NCBI GenBank assembly: GCA_017381835.1
Contig: JAFOBK010000204.1
Location: 1-38,639 of the forward strand
Source: Oscillospiraceae bacterium
Lineage (GTDB): Bacteria; Bacillota_A; Clostridia; Oscillospirales; Oscillospiraceae
DNA length: 38,639 nt
Direction: 5' to 3'
The position numbers and the translations under genes were made by a program. Position 1 is the first letter of the stretch; the number at the start of each line of letters is the position of its first letter. Under the pieces are notes generated by a model. The model had not been told where the DNA came from. It was given only the letters and a program-made list of their open reading frames with translations, and made no database searches. Shown here piece after piece: positions 23,082-29,931 of this stretch.

Positions 23082-23593
23082 TTTTCTTCCTCTTTTGGTT
23101 TACGGATGCCGATCAGCACCGCGCCAAAGTACTTTCTGCTTTTCAGAAATGCCGCCACGCTGCTGCCATACTTATCCGGACCCTTGGAATTATTATAGGT
23201 ATTGAATCCCAGGAAGCCCGCCGGGGTATGATACAGACAGGTAAAGTGGGCACCCAGCTTCCATTTTTTATGCCAGCGGTAATAAAGAATGCACACATCG
23301 GAAGCTCTTGCCAGATCGTCAAACCGATCATTGCAGGCAGTCCACTCCACCCGGCACCCCTTCTTCTTGAAATACCAGGCCGGTGCCAGGATCGTGGTGC
23401 CAAAATTGCCGTGAATCAAAGGAATCTGCCGCTGGTAAAACCGGATCAGTTCCTCCGGCTGCGTTTCCATCCCCAGCAGCTTTGCCGCATTATAGGTTGC
23501 GATCCAGCCGCAGCCGGTGGCTGCAGAGGAACGGAACCCATAGCGCCATTTTTCTTTGGGAATATCCTGCTGGCAGAAAATAAAGTCTTCCAT
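23078..23593 (-). CDS. Papain-like / C39-like putative cysteine protease, unknown function
   Basis: A 171-aa protein not recognised with certainty. SSAATGCGWIATYNAAKLLG contains a C39-like catalytic Cys28 at a helix start (TGCGxxA), KLGAHFTCLYH supplies His115, and GFNTYNN supplies Asn131, giving a plausible Cys-His-Asn triad in the order of papain-like and C39-like folds. No signal peptide or membrane helix is present. The ATG is preceded by GGAGGG and directly abuts the C_GCAxxG stop codon; the stop overlaps the next ATG. It may be an enzyme acting on a small peptide or amide; the triad assignment is by eye. Confidence 0.6.
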   Translation of the reverse strand: MEDFIFCQQDIPKEKWRYGFRSSAATGCGWIATYNAAKLLGMETQPEELIRFYQRQIPLIHGNFGTTILAPAWYFKKKGCRVEWTACNDRFDDLARASDVCILYYRWHKKWKLGAHFTCLYHTPAGFLGFNTYNNSKGPDKYGSSVAAFLKSRKYFGAVLIGIRKPKEEEK

Positions 23594-24046
23594 TTAGCCC
23601 TCCAGGGGATGCTGGGCAATGAACTCGTCCATGAGCCGCGCCGCGGTCATCACCATGCGGGCGCAGGGGCGCTTGGCATAATATTCCGCGGTACGGGGGC
23701 TGGGATTGGGATCGGAAGGGGGATTCTTCAGGATCTCACGGCAAATAATGCTGCCGTTTTCTTCCCGAAACTTCTCAGCCAGCGCCTGCACCTGCTTATA
23801 GAGTTCTTTTTTCTTTCCGTCTTCATCGGAGTTATCATAGCCATACAGAGCGCCCAGCACCATAAACATACCGCTGACCGCACCGCAGACCTCCCGCATG
23901 CGGCCCATACCGCCGCCAAAGGGTGCCGCCATCATGGCTGCCTGCTTTTTATCCATACCGGTCAGATCGGTAAACGCTACAGCTACCGCCTGAGCGCAGT
24001 TAAAACCCTCCAAAAACAGATCGCCTGCCAAAGTTACATGATCCAT
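23594..24046 (-). CDS. C_GCAxxG_C_C family putative redox protein
   Basis: A 150-aa protein of the family named for its cysteine pattern. NCAQAV (Cys17), GGMGRMREVCGAVSG (Cys54, in the GCAxxG-like segment), ICREI (Cys102) and RPCARMV (Cys128) appear in order. Family members are small helical proteins thought to bind metal or take part in redox chemistry, but no function is established. It is the first gene of the five-gene operon reading down to 21505, with a palindrome (24087-24103) near its promoter region and TATACT about 30 bases upstream. Confidence 0.85.
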   Translation of the reverse strand: MDHVTLAGDLFLEGFNCAQAVAVAFTDLTGMDKKQAAMMAAPFGGGMGRMREVCGAVSGMFMVLGALYGYDNSDEDGKKKELYKQVQALAEKFREENGSIICREILKNPPSDPNPSPRTAEYYAKRPCARMVMTAARLMDEFIAQHPLEG

Positions 24047-24301
24047 AAAAATACCATCCTTTCTTTTTCTTTGAGTATATCACGCGATAGCACAAAATGC
24101 TATGGGGTTCTCCCGAATTTTCCTCCAAAAAAGGAAGGGGCGCAATGCGCCCCAACACGATCATCATATCACAGCGATTCGCAATTTGTCAACGGTTTTT
24201 CGTGCATTTTTGCTGATTTCTACCCTTTGAATAAGTTTGTATTTGTACATTTATGCAAGTTTCCATCTTGATTCTTGCAAAATTTGTGGTACTATATAGT
24301 C
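24047..24301. other. Intergenic, promoter region of the five-gene operon
   Basis: ATAGCA/TGCTAT (24087-24092/24098-24103) is a perfect dyad lying upstream of a minus-strand TATACT -10. GGGGCGC/GCGCCCC (24137-24153) is another small hairpin. No ORF is convincing here. Confidence 0.45.
24268..24295 (+). promoter_or_regulatory. Promoter of the A-rich structured locus
   Basis: TTGATT (24268-24273), 16-bp spacer and TACTAT (24290-24295) preceded by TGG as an extended -10. Transcription would begin near 24302. Confidence 0.5.
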
Positions 24302-24715
24302 AGAAAGGGTGATAACCAATGTACAAGTAAACCCGAAAACTTAAATGAAATAAAACAAAAAGATTAAGAAAAGAATTCAGAAGATTTGAAAAGAACAAAG
24401 TCAATAGATTTTAATGAAACTCAAATCTGAAAATTCAATAATTAAATCTTGAAAGTTTATAATCATTTAAGTGAAATCGGCTTAATAAACATAAGTCAAA
24501 TAAACTGGGCGAAAAGATTAAGCCGAAGAAAAACGACAAACCTAATAAAACTCCAAAAAATATTCCCTCAATGGTGGATCTCGCTTAGAGAATGTGTAGA
24601 TGATGGAATCTTAAAAATTTTGAATGTGGAATGGAATAAAAGGAGAAAATAAAAAGGTAAGTCGAAACTGTAGAAAGAGAGGTTAATCAATGATGTTAGA
24701 TACCAAGATAGCAGC

Positions 24716-24768
24716 GAACTAACCCTTGATGAATGGCTGTAAAGAAAGCGTTCATCAAGGGTTAGTTC
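24716..24768 (+). terminator. Long perfect hairpin
   Basis: GAACTAACCCTTGATGAA (24716-24733) and its exact inverse (24751-24768), extended inward by one G-T and one G-C pair, followed by ATTTTATG. It is unusually long (18 perfect pairs) for an intrinsic terminator. Confidence 0.75.
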
Positions 24769-24785
24769 ATTTTATGAGATGTTTT

Positions 24786-24812
24786 CCGGGTGCACAACAC
24801 CCGGTATTTTTT
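24786..24812 (+). terminator. Intrinsic terminator
   Basis: CCGGGTG/CACCCGG with loop CACAA and TATTTTTT, a second stop right after the long hairpin. Confidence 0.8.
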
Positions 24813-24829
24813 ATGGCTTCCCTCTTCCC

Positions 24830-24853
24830 TTTCTTTATGATATGATAAAGAAA
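24830..24853 (+). promoter_or_regulatory. Dyad around the nitroreductase -10
   Basis: TTTCTTTAT (24830-24838) and ATAAAGAAA (24845-24853) flank GATATG. TATGAT (24841-24846) fits a -10, so the dyad could be an operator. Confidence 0.4.
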
Positions 24854-24872
24854 ACTATTTGGAGGTATTGTT

Positions 24873-25400
24873 ATGAATTTCATGGAGATTGCGGAAAACC
24901 GGCAGTCTTGCCGCAGTTATGATGCCGGCAAAGAAGTAGAACAGGAAAAGCTGGAGGCAATTCTGCGCGCTGCTCAGCTGGCACCCTCTGCCTGCAACGG
25001 TCAACCCTATAAGATCACCGTCTGCAAAGGCCAAACCGCAAAAGATGTGGCTGCTGCCTGCGCCGGTATGGGTCTTAACAAGTTCGCTCCCCAGGCACCG
25101 GTTCAGCTGGTCATTTCCGAAATGCCCTATGTTAAATCCGCTGCCCTGGGCGCAAAGCTGAAAAACAACGACTACCGCTCCATTGATATCGGCATCGTAT
25201 CCGCCTACATCACCGCTGAGGCCGCTGCCCAGGGTCTGGGCACCTGCATTATGGGCTGGCTGGATGACGAAAAGATCCGTAACCTCTGCGATCTGAAGCA
25301 TCCTGCCCGCCTGGTGATTGCCCTGGGTTATCCTTCTGAGGGTGATAAGCTGCGGAGCAAAAAGCGCAAGGATATGGACGACCTGGTTGCCTACAAATAA
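24873..25400 (+). CDS. Nitroreductase-family FMN oxidoreductase
   Basis: A 175-aa protein. FMEIAENRQSCRSYDAGKEV is the N-terminal FMN-phosphate region (R-x-S-x-R-x-Y type), LAPSACNGQPYKITV the central FMN loop, and AAQGLGTCIMGWLDDEKIRNLC the C-terminal flavin-binding segment of the nitroreductase fold. These proteins act as dimers, using NAD(P)H to reduce nitro groups, quinones or flavins. GGAGGT lies 7 bases before the ATG. The SDR gene begins 13 bases after its stop, so the two form an operon. Physiological substrate unknown. Confidence 0.88.
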   Translation: MNFMEIAENRQSCRSYDAGKEVEQEKLEAILRAAQLAPSACNGQPYKITVCKGQTAKDVAAACAGMGLNKFAPQAPVQLVISEMPYVKSAALGAKLKNNDYRSIDIGIVSAYITAEAAAQGLGTCIMGWLDDEKIRNLCDLKHPARLVIALGYPSEGDKLRSKKRKDMDDLVAYK

Positions 25401-25413
25401 AAAGGAGACTAGT

Positions 25414-26115
25414 ATGTTTCAGGATAAAGTTGTGGTAATCACCGGCGGCGCTGCCGGTATCGGCAAGTGTATCGCCGAAGAATTTCAAAAAAACGGTGCA
25501 AAGGTCTGTATCATTGACAAGGCTGAGGGCGACCACTATGTGGGTGATATCTCCAGAAAAGACGTGCTGGAAGCATTTGCAGAAGAAGTCATCCAAAAGC
25601 ACGGCCATGTGGATATTTTGGTAAACAATGCACTTCCCATTATGCGGGGCATTGACGCTTGCAGCTACGAGGAATTCCAGTATGCCCTGGCTGTGGGTGT
25701 GACCGCCCCCTTCTATCTGAGCAAGCTCCTGGCACCCCATATGCCGGTTGGCAGCAGCATCATCAATATCTCCTCTTCCCGGGATCGGATGAGCCAGCCT
25801 CAGACAGAAAGCTACACCGCCGCCAAGGGTGGCATTGCCGCCCTGACCCATGGACTGGCCATCAGCCTTTCCGGAAAAGTGAGAGTCAACTCCATCTCCC
25901 CCGGCTGGATCGACACCGCCTATACCGTCTATGAAGGCCCCGATGCTTATCAGCAGCCTGCAGGCCGGGTGGGCAATCCTCTGGACATCGCCAATATGGT
26001 GCTGTTTCTTTGCTCCGATAAGGCCGGTTTTATCACCGGTGAGAATATCTGCATCGACGGCGGACAGACAAAGCTGATGATCTACCACGGGGATCACGGC
26101 TGGACTTTAGACTAA
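25414..26115 (+). CDS. Short-chain dehydrogenase/reductase (SDR)
   Basis: A 233-aa classical SDR. VVITGGAAGIGKCIAEEF is the Rossmann TGxxxGIG motif, DILVNNALPIM the NNA motif, INISSSRDRM the catalytic Ser region, and SYTAAKGGIAAL the Tyr-x3-Lys active site; NSISPGWIDT follows as expected. An Asp after beta-2 (CIIDKAEGD) favours NAD(H). ATG 25414 has AAAGGAGA ahead; an earlier in-frame ATG lies inside the nitroreductase gene and is not used. Co-transcribed with the nitroreductase. The substrate (alcohol or ketone) is unknown. It ends at a strong terminator. Confidence 0.9.
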   Translation: MFQDKVVVITGGAAGIGKCIAEEFQKNGAKVCIIDKAEGDHYVGDISRKDVLEAFAEEVIQKHGHVDILVNNALPIMRGIDACSYEEFQYALAVGVTAPFYLSKLLAPHMPVGSSIINISSSRDRMSQPQTESYTAAKGGIAALTHGLAISLSGKVRVNSISPGWIDTAYTVYEGPDAYQQPAGRVGNPLDIANMVLFLCSDKAGFITGENICIDGGQTKLMIYHGDHGWTLD

Positions 26116-26143
26116 AAAAGAGAGGCAAACGCCTCTCTTTTTC
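26113..26143. terminator. Bidirectional terminator
   Basis: AGAGAGGC/GCCTCTCT with loop AAAC and A/T tracts on both sides. It lies between the SDR and the convergent unknown gene. Confidence 0.85.
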
Positions 26144-26560
26144 TTATTTCATCATTTCTTCCACACGGCGGCGAAGTTCGTCAGCGCTGGGATAATTGAG
26201 GGTTTCATCCACTTCCAAATCTGCCAAAACCAGCACCTTATAATAAGGGATGAATTTCTTGTATCGACCAAACAGCTGATTGGCCAGTATCGCATCCAGG
26301 GCATCCATCTGATCCTGCTTGGTGCGCTCTGCCAAATCCTCCGGATCATCCCGGAAAGAGCCGCGGTAGGCCTGTCTGCCCATCAGGAATACGCTGAGGG
26401 CTGCCTTGGGGTCTTCCTTGGGCATCAGCTCCCGGATCAGCTGAATGATTTTTTCTTTTTGCGCTTCGCCATAGGGAAATGCCCAGCGGGCGAAATTCCG
26501 CTCATCTCTCGCTCTCTGCTTAGCGCTTTTAAATGTGAACCAATCCGCAATGCTGCCCAT
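26144..26560 (-). CDS. Conserved-looking protein of unknown function (138 aa)
   Basis: I do not recognise a domain. The protein is mostly helical and charged: MGSIADWFTFKSAKQRARDE, then WAFPYGEAQKEKIIQLIREL, then GRYKKFIPYYKVLVLADLEV and a C-terminal ADELRRRVEEMMK. It has no membrane segment, signal peptide or cysteine. A SD-like GAGGG lies about 12 bases before the ATG. It reads in the same direction as the YbaK-like gene, 52 bases downstream of that stop, so a loose operon is possible. It ends directly at the shared terminator. Confidence 0.7.
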   Translation of the reverse strand: MGSIADWFTFKSAKQRARDERNFARWAFPYGEAQKEKIIQLIRELMPKEDPKAALSVFLMGRQAYRGSFRDDPEDLAERTKQDQMDALDAILANQLFGRYKKFIPYYKVLVLADLEVDETLNYPSADELRRRVEEMMK

Positions 26561-26611
26561 AAACCAGCCCTCGTTTCCAAATTTTTCTTAAGTATACCAG
26601 TTTTTTACCGC

Positions 26612-27085
26612 TTACGCAACCGGAAGTTTGCACACATCGATCCAGGCCACAAAACCGGAATACTGCTCCAGCTCCGGAATGGTCAGCTCGATGGCGCTGT
26701 TGCTGCTGCCGCAAGCGGGAAACACCGTTTCAAAGCGCTTCAGGCTCTCGTCCAGGTAGACCGTCACACCTTCATTGACCGCAAAGGGGCAGACACCACC
26801 CACAGCGTGCCCGATCAGCTCCGCAGCCTGGTCAAAATTGAGCATTTTGGCCTTCTGGGAAAACTGCGCCTTATACTTGGGATTGTCGATGCGGGCATCA
26901 CCGGCCGCAACAACCAAAACCGGCTTCTCCCCTACCATAAAGGAAAGGCTCTTTGCGATCCGCTGGGGTTCGCAGTTCAGCGCCTGGGCTGCCAGTTCCA
27001 CGGTGGCGCTGGACACAGAGAATTCCATAATCCGCTCTTCCATACCAACGGACCTAAAGTATGCTCTCACCTTTTCAATAGACAT
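26612..27085 (-). CDS. YbaK/EbsC-family aminoacyl-tRNA deacylase
   Basis: A 157-aa single-domain protein with the YbaK/ProX fold. CEPQRIAKSLSFMVGEKPVLVVAAGDARID carries the conserved Lys and strand, KAKMLNFDQAAELIGHAVGGVCPFAV the GHxVGGxxP loop, and YLDESLKRFETVFPACGSSNSAIEL the GSxxxxxxL end. These trans-editing factors hydrolyse mischarged tRNA (for example Cys-tRNA-Pro or Ala-tRNA-Pro). ATG 27085 is preceded by AAGGAG at 8 bases; an upstream in-frame GTG is not needed. The tRNA-Leu gene downstream is divergent and not functionally linked in any obvious way. Confidence 0.9.
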   Translation of the reverse strand: MSIEKVRAYFRSVGMEERIMEFSVSSATVELAAQALNCEPQRIAKSLSFMVGEKPVLVVAAGDARIDNPKYKAQFSQKAKMLNFDQAAELIGHAVGGVCPFAVNEGVTVYLDESLKRFETVFPACGSSNSAIELTIPELEQYSGFVAWIDVCKLPVA

Positions 27086-27181
27086 TATTCTCACTCCTTG
27101 GGGTTTTTCTGCATTATACCATCGAAGCCGGGAAATGACAATATGCCCTTTGCTTTCCCCCTCTTATTTGAAATTTACCAC

Positions 27182-27210
27182 TTGATATTTCCCAAATCTT
27201 GGTGTATACT
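27182..27210 (+). promoter_or_regulatory. tRNA-Leu promoter
   Basis: TTGATA (27182-27187) and TATACT (27205-27210, with TG two bases before it) have 17-bp spacing, starting 13 bases before the tRNA. Confidence 0.75.
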
Positions 27211-27222
27211 ATCTAAGCACCT

Positions 27223-27308
27223 GCCGGTGTGATGGAATGGTAGACGTAGTGGACTCAAAATCCACCGCTGGCGACAGCGTACCGGTTCGAGTCCGGTCAC
27301 CGGCACCA
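27223..27308 (+). tRNA. tRNA-Leu (anticodon CAA)
   Basis: Acceptor GCCGGTG (27223-27229) pairs with CACCGGC (27298-27304), followed by A and an encoded CCA. The anticodon stem-loop GTGGA-CTCAAAA-TCCAC gives CAA (codon UUG). The long variable arm CGCTG-GCGA-CAGCG marks a class II tRNA, and CCGGTTCGAGTCCGG is the T arm. It has its own promoter and terminator. Confidence 0.95.
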
Positions 27309-27347
27309 AAAATACAGGAGAGGCTTCCGCCTCTCCTGTATTTTTTA
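27308..27347 (+). terminator. tRNA terminator
   Basis: AATACAGGAGAGGC/GCCTCTCCTGTATT with loop TTCC and TTTTTT. Confidence 0.85.
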
Positions 27348-27487
27348 TGCCGTGACCGGCTCGAACCCATCTCAATGCAAGTGTCCGGTGGACACTTGCT
27401 GCAACCGGATCAAAAACTGGTTGCTACCGATATCTTTCTTTCCCGCTGAGGGGAAGAAAGATGCAAATCGAGTCCGACCACCGGCAT
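27347..27487. repeat. Hairpin-rich element, copy B, with tRNA-like terminal inverted repeats
   Basis: The left end ATGCCGTGACCGGCTCGA (27347-27364) is an imperfect inverse of the right end TCGAGTCCGACCACCGGCAT (27468-27487). The right end copies the tRNA-Leu 3' part (TCGAGTCCGGTCACCGGCA). Between are three hairpins: CAAGTGTCC/GGACACTTG (27378-27398), GCAACCGG/CTGGTTGC (27401-27424) and ATCTTTCTTTCCC/GGGGAAGAAAGAT (27432-27462). A further CACCGGCATCA lies near 27522-27532. It appears non-coding and is related in layout to copy A at 388-491. Confidence 0.6.
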
Positions 27488-27533
27488 CATATCGAGTGTT
27501 CATAACTCAAATCCGTTAAGAACACCGGCATCA

Positions 27534-27566
27534 AGAAAAACCCGACCCCAATAGAAAGGTTTTTCT
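27534..27566 (-). terminator. Probable terminator of the pst operon
   Basis: AGAAAAACC (27534-27542) and GGTTTTTCT (27558-27566), with T runs on the minus transcript, lie 24 bases after the phoU stop. Confidence 0.55.
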
Positions 27567-27589
27567 AAACTTTACATACATCTGATATC

Positions 27590-28237
27590 TTACTGGCAAT
27601 CCTTGTGAACACCGGTAACGGAAAATTCCACCCATTCCGCAATGTTGGTGCAGTGATCGCCGATCCGCTCAAAGTACTTGGCGATCATCAGCAGATCCAG
27701 CGCATATTCGCCTTGGGAGGGTTCGGCCGCAACGATGTCGATAATGCCGCTTTTGACCTGGGTAAAATACGCGTCCACCACATCATCGTGGGCCATGACC
27801 TTTCTTGCCAGCTCCAGATCCTGCTTCACATAAGCATCCACAGCCTCCGTAACCATAGACTGGGCAGCCTTTGCCATCTCCCGGATTTTGGGGTACTTTT
27901 CGTCAGGATGGGCATTCATATAGGGAACGATCTCCACGATGTCCTCCGCCTGGTCACCGATCCGCTCCATATCGGTGATCATCTTCATGGCAGCACTGAT
28001 CTGCCGCAGATCCCGTGCCACCGGCTGCTGCCGCAGTAAAAGCTTCATGCAGATGGTCTCAATGGTGCGCTCACTTTCATCGATCTTCCCGCCAATGGTA
28101 TTTACCTTTTGCACCAGTTCTGTATCCCAACCGGTAAGCGCCTGAGATGCCAGCGCAATAATTTCCTCGCAGGATGCGCCCATAACGGTCAACTCCCGCT
28201 TCAGTTCATTCAGCTGTTCCTGAAATAGATCTCTCAT
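27590..28237 (-). CDS. phoU: Phosphate transport regulator PhoU
   Basis: A 215-aa all-helical protein with the two three-helix PhoU repeats. MKMITDMERIGDQAEDIVEIV and LLMIAKYFERIGDHCTNIAEWV carry the E/D-x3-D metal-binding signatures of each repeat. PhoU couples the state of the PstSCAB transporter to the PhoR/PhoP two-component system, dampening the response in phosphate excess. The ATG at 28237 overlaps no other gene but lies 2 bases from the pstB stop, fitting translational coupling. A longer in-frame start inside pstB is rejected. Last gene of the pst operon; no phoP/phoR genes are in the window. Confidence 0.93.
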   Translation of the reverse strand: MRDLFQEQLNELKRELTVMGASCEEIIALASQALTGWDTELVQKVNTIGGKIDESERTIETICMKLLLRQQPVARDLRQISAAMKMITDMERIGDQAEDIVEIVPYMNAHPDEKYPKIREMAKAAQSMVTEAVDAYVKQDLELARKVMAHDDVVDAYFTQVKSGIIDIVAAEPSQGEYALDLLMIAKYFERIGDHCTNIAEWVEFSVTGVHKDCQ

Positions 28238-28238
28238 A

Positions 28239-28985
28239 TTAACCAAACCTTCCTGTAATATAATCTTCCGTGCGCTGGTCCTTCGGCTGAGAGAACATTT
28301 CTTCCGTATTGCCGTACTCCACCAGGTCACCCATCAGGAAGAATGCGGTCTGATCGGAGATACGGACAGCCTGCTGCATATTGTGGGTGACAATCACGAT
28401 GGTGTAGTCCTTTTTCAGTTCCATAGCCAGGTCTTCAATCCGGGAGGTGGAAATGGGATCCAGCGCGGAGGTAGGCTCGTCCATCAGCAATACCTTGGGT
28501 TCTACTGCCAGTGCTCTTGCAATACACAGTCGCTGCTGTTGACCGCCGGACATTCCCAGAGCATTCTTCTTCAGGCGATCTTTTGCCTCATCCCAAATAG
28601 CAGCACTCCGGAGCGCCTTTTCCACAATCTCGTCCAGCTGTGCTTTGTTCGTAATACCGTGGGTGCGTGGGCCGTAGGCAATATTATCGTAGATACTCAT
28701 GGGAAAAGGATTTGGCTTTTGAAATACCATACCCACTTCTTTTCTCAGGTTATTGACATCGGTTTCATAAATATTCTGACCGTTGTAAGTTACCTCACCG
28801 GTGATCTTGACACTGGGAATCAGGTCATTCATCCGGTTCAGAGTTTTTAAAAATGTGGACTTGCCGCAGCCGGAAGGGCCGATGAGGGCTGTGATGCTAT
28901 GCTCCGGAATGTCAATATTGATATTTTTCAGTGCCTGGAAGTTTCCGTACCACAGGCACAAATCTTTTACGGAAATCATACTCAT
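28239..28985 (-). CDS. pstB: Phosphate ABC transporter ATP-binding protein PstB
   Basis: A 248-aa ABC ATPase. [22 protein letters not shown] is the Walker A region with the PstB-specific [28 protein letters not shown] the Q loop, [18 protein letters not shown] the signature and [13 protein letters not shown] the Walker B. It drives phosphate uptake with the PstC/PstA channel. Its ATG overlaps the pstA stop (ATGA) and phoU starts 2 bases after its own stop. Confidence 0.95.
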   Translation of the reverse strand: MSMISVKDLCLWYGNFQALKNINIDIPEHSITALIGPSGCGKSTFLKTLNRMNDLIPSVKITGEVTYNGQNIYETDVNNLRKEVGMVFQKPNPFPMSIYDNIAYGPRTHGITNKAQLDEIVEKALRSAAIWDEAKDRLKKNALGMSGGQQQRLCIARALAVEPKVLLMDEPTSALDPISTSRIEDLAMELKKDYTIVIVTHNMQQAVRISDQTAFFLMGDLVEYGNTEEMFSQPKDQRTEDYITGRFG

Positions 28986-29827
28986 GCTTTGTTTTTCCTC
29001 TCGAAATACTTTCCAATTAAGGTTGCACTCAAATTAATAAGCAGGGTCAAAATCATCAAAATGGCAGCGATGGCGAAGGCTACTTCAAAGTTACCCTCTT
29101 CTGTGGCATAGACATAGAGTGCCACAGTTAATGTGGAACCGGAAGCGAAGAGTCCTTCAAAGAAGCCGTTCAGGGAATGAGCAAACCCTGCAGTGAACAA
29201 AAGCGCTGCGGATTCGCCGACGATTCTTCCCACAGACAGAATGCAACCGGTGATCACACCTTCCACGCAACCCGGCAGTACCACCGTGCGGATCACCCGC
29301 CATTTTCCTGCACCCAGGCCAAAAGCACCCTCCCGATAAGATTGGGGAACGGTTTTCAGACTTTCCTGGGTAGTGCGCATGATGGTGGGCAGATTCATAA
29401 TCACCAGCGTTAAAGCACCTGCCAGCAAGCTCTTGTCCAAATCCAAAAATAAGCAGAAGAACAGCGAACCGAATAATCCATAAATAATGGAGGGAATGCC
29501 GGAAAGGGTTTCTGCTGCGTATTCGATCATGCCAACCAGCCGTTTGTTGGTGGCATATTCTGTCAGATAAATCGCAGCACCCACACCCAGCGGCAAAACA
29601 AACAGCAGCGTGGTCAGGATCATGTAGAGGGTATTTAAGATGTCCGGTAGGATGCCAACTGTTCCCCGCAGATAACTGGGTTTGGTGGACAGCAGTTCCC
29701 AGGAGATATTGGGCAGTCCCTTGATCAGCACATAACCAACCAGGAACAGGGGCAGCGCAGCAGTGATCCCGGCAGCCAGCCACATGAGAATGCGCATTGT
29801 GAGAATATAAACATTTCGTTTTTTCAT
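28982..29827 (-). CDS. pstA: Phosphate ABC transporter permease PstA
   Basis: A 281-aa inner-membrane protein with about six helices. The cytoplasmic coupling-helix region reads [25 protein letters not shown], the EAA-like motif that contacts PstB, and [17 protein letters not shown] is the family-typical segment. It forms the phosphate channel together with PstC. The ATG overlaps the stop of a small ORF at 29824-29931 (ATGA), with GGAG 8 bases before it; this means the gene upstream of pstA is not pstC directly. The protein's own first helix ([19 protein letters not shown]) is intact. Confidence 0.93.
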   Translation of the reverse strand: MKKRNVYILTMRILMWLAAGITAALPLFLVGYVLIKGLPNISWELLSTKPSYLRGTVGILPDILNTLYMILTTLLFVLPLGVGAAIYLTEYATNKRLVGMIEYAAETLSGIPSIIYGLFGSLFFCLFLDLDKSLLAGALTLVIMNLPTIMRTTQESLKTVPQSYREGAFGLGAGKWRVIRTVVLPGCVEGVITGCILSVGRIVGESAALLFTAGFAHSLNGFFEGLFASGSTLTVALYVYATEEGNFEVAFAIAAILMILTLLINLSATLIGKYFERKNKA

Positions 29828-29931
29828 AACAGCACTCCAATGATGGCAAGCAGGACCACAATGCTGGGCAGCAACAGCAGCAAATAATGTTTTCCCCGTA
29901 GGGTCCAGCGGAATAGATTTCTCGTTCTCAT
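29824..29931 (-). CDS. 35-aa single-helix membrane peptide between pstC and pstA
   Basis: An ATG at 29931 overlaps the pstC stop as ATGA, and the TGA (29824-29826) overlaps the pstA start as ATGA. AAGGGGG lies 7 bases before the ATG. The frame encodes 35 residues: a basic N-terminus (MRTRNLFRWTLRGKHY) followed by one strongly hydrophobic stretch ([19 protein letters not shown]). Both neighbours are full length without it, so it is not a broken end of either. Coupled overlaps at both ends, an SD and a positive-inside membrane helix make it very likely to be translated. I know no such gene in pst operons; a role as a small subunit or assembly factor of PstCA is inference. A decayed leftover of a permease helix is the alternative. 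Confidence 0.75.
   Translation of the reverse strand: MRTRNLFRWTLRGKHYLLLLLPSIVVLLAIIGVLL

Larger units (their letters stand above)
24302..24815 (+). ncRNA. Candidate large structured non-coding RNA (A-rich island)
   Basis: By hand count, 24301-24720 has 124 G or C in 420 bases (about 30%), far below the flanking genes, and is dominated by A. It has its own extended -10 promoter and ends in two terminator-like hairpins (24716-24768 and 24786-24812). Long-range complementary segments are visible: AGATTTGA (24382-24389) with TCAAATCT (24421-24428), enclosed by GAATT (24374-24378) and a downstream AATTC; CGGCTTAAT (24478-24486) with ATTAAGCCG (24517-24525), a perfect 9-bp stem with a 30-base loop. 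A 67-codon frame (24449-24652, TTG start, no SD) is the only ORF and looks accidental. It resembles no tmRNA, RNase P, SRP or 6S RNA I know; large ornate RNAs such as ROOL are a possible comparison. Function unknown. Confidence 0.5.

Noticed and set aside
24137..24153. GGGGCGC/GCGCCCC as a terminator
   Set aside because: No T run follows on either strand and it is not at a gene end.
24449..24652. 67-codon frame in the A-rich island
   Set aside because: TTG start without SD, no family resemblance, and it crosses a strong predicted stem (24478-24525). Kept only as a note in the ncRNA entry.
27175..27375. 66-codon frame antisense to tRNA-Leu
   Set aside because: Classic artefact of translating the complement of a tRNA and its terminator.
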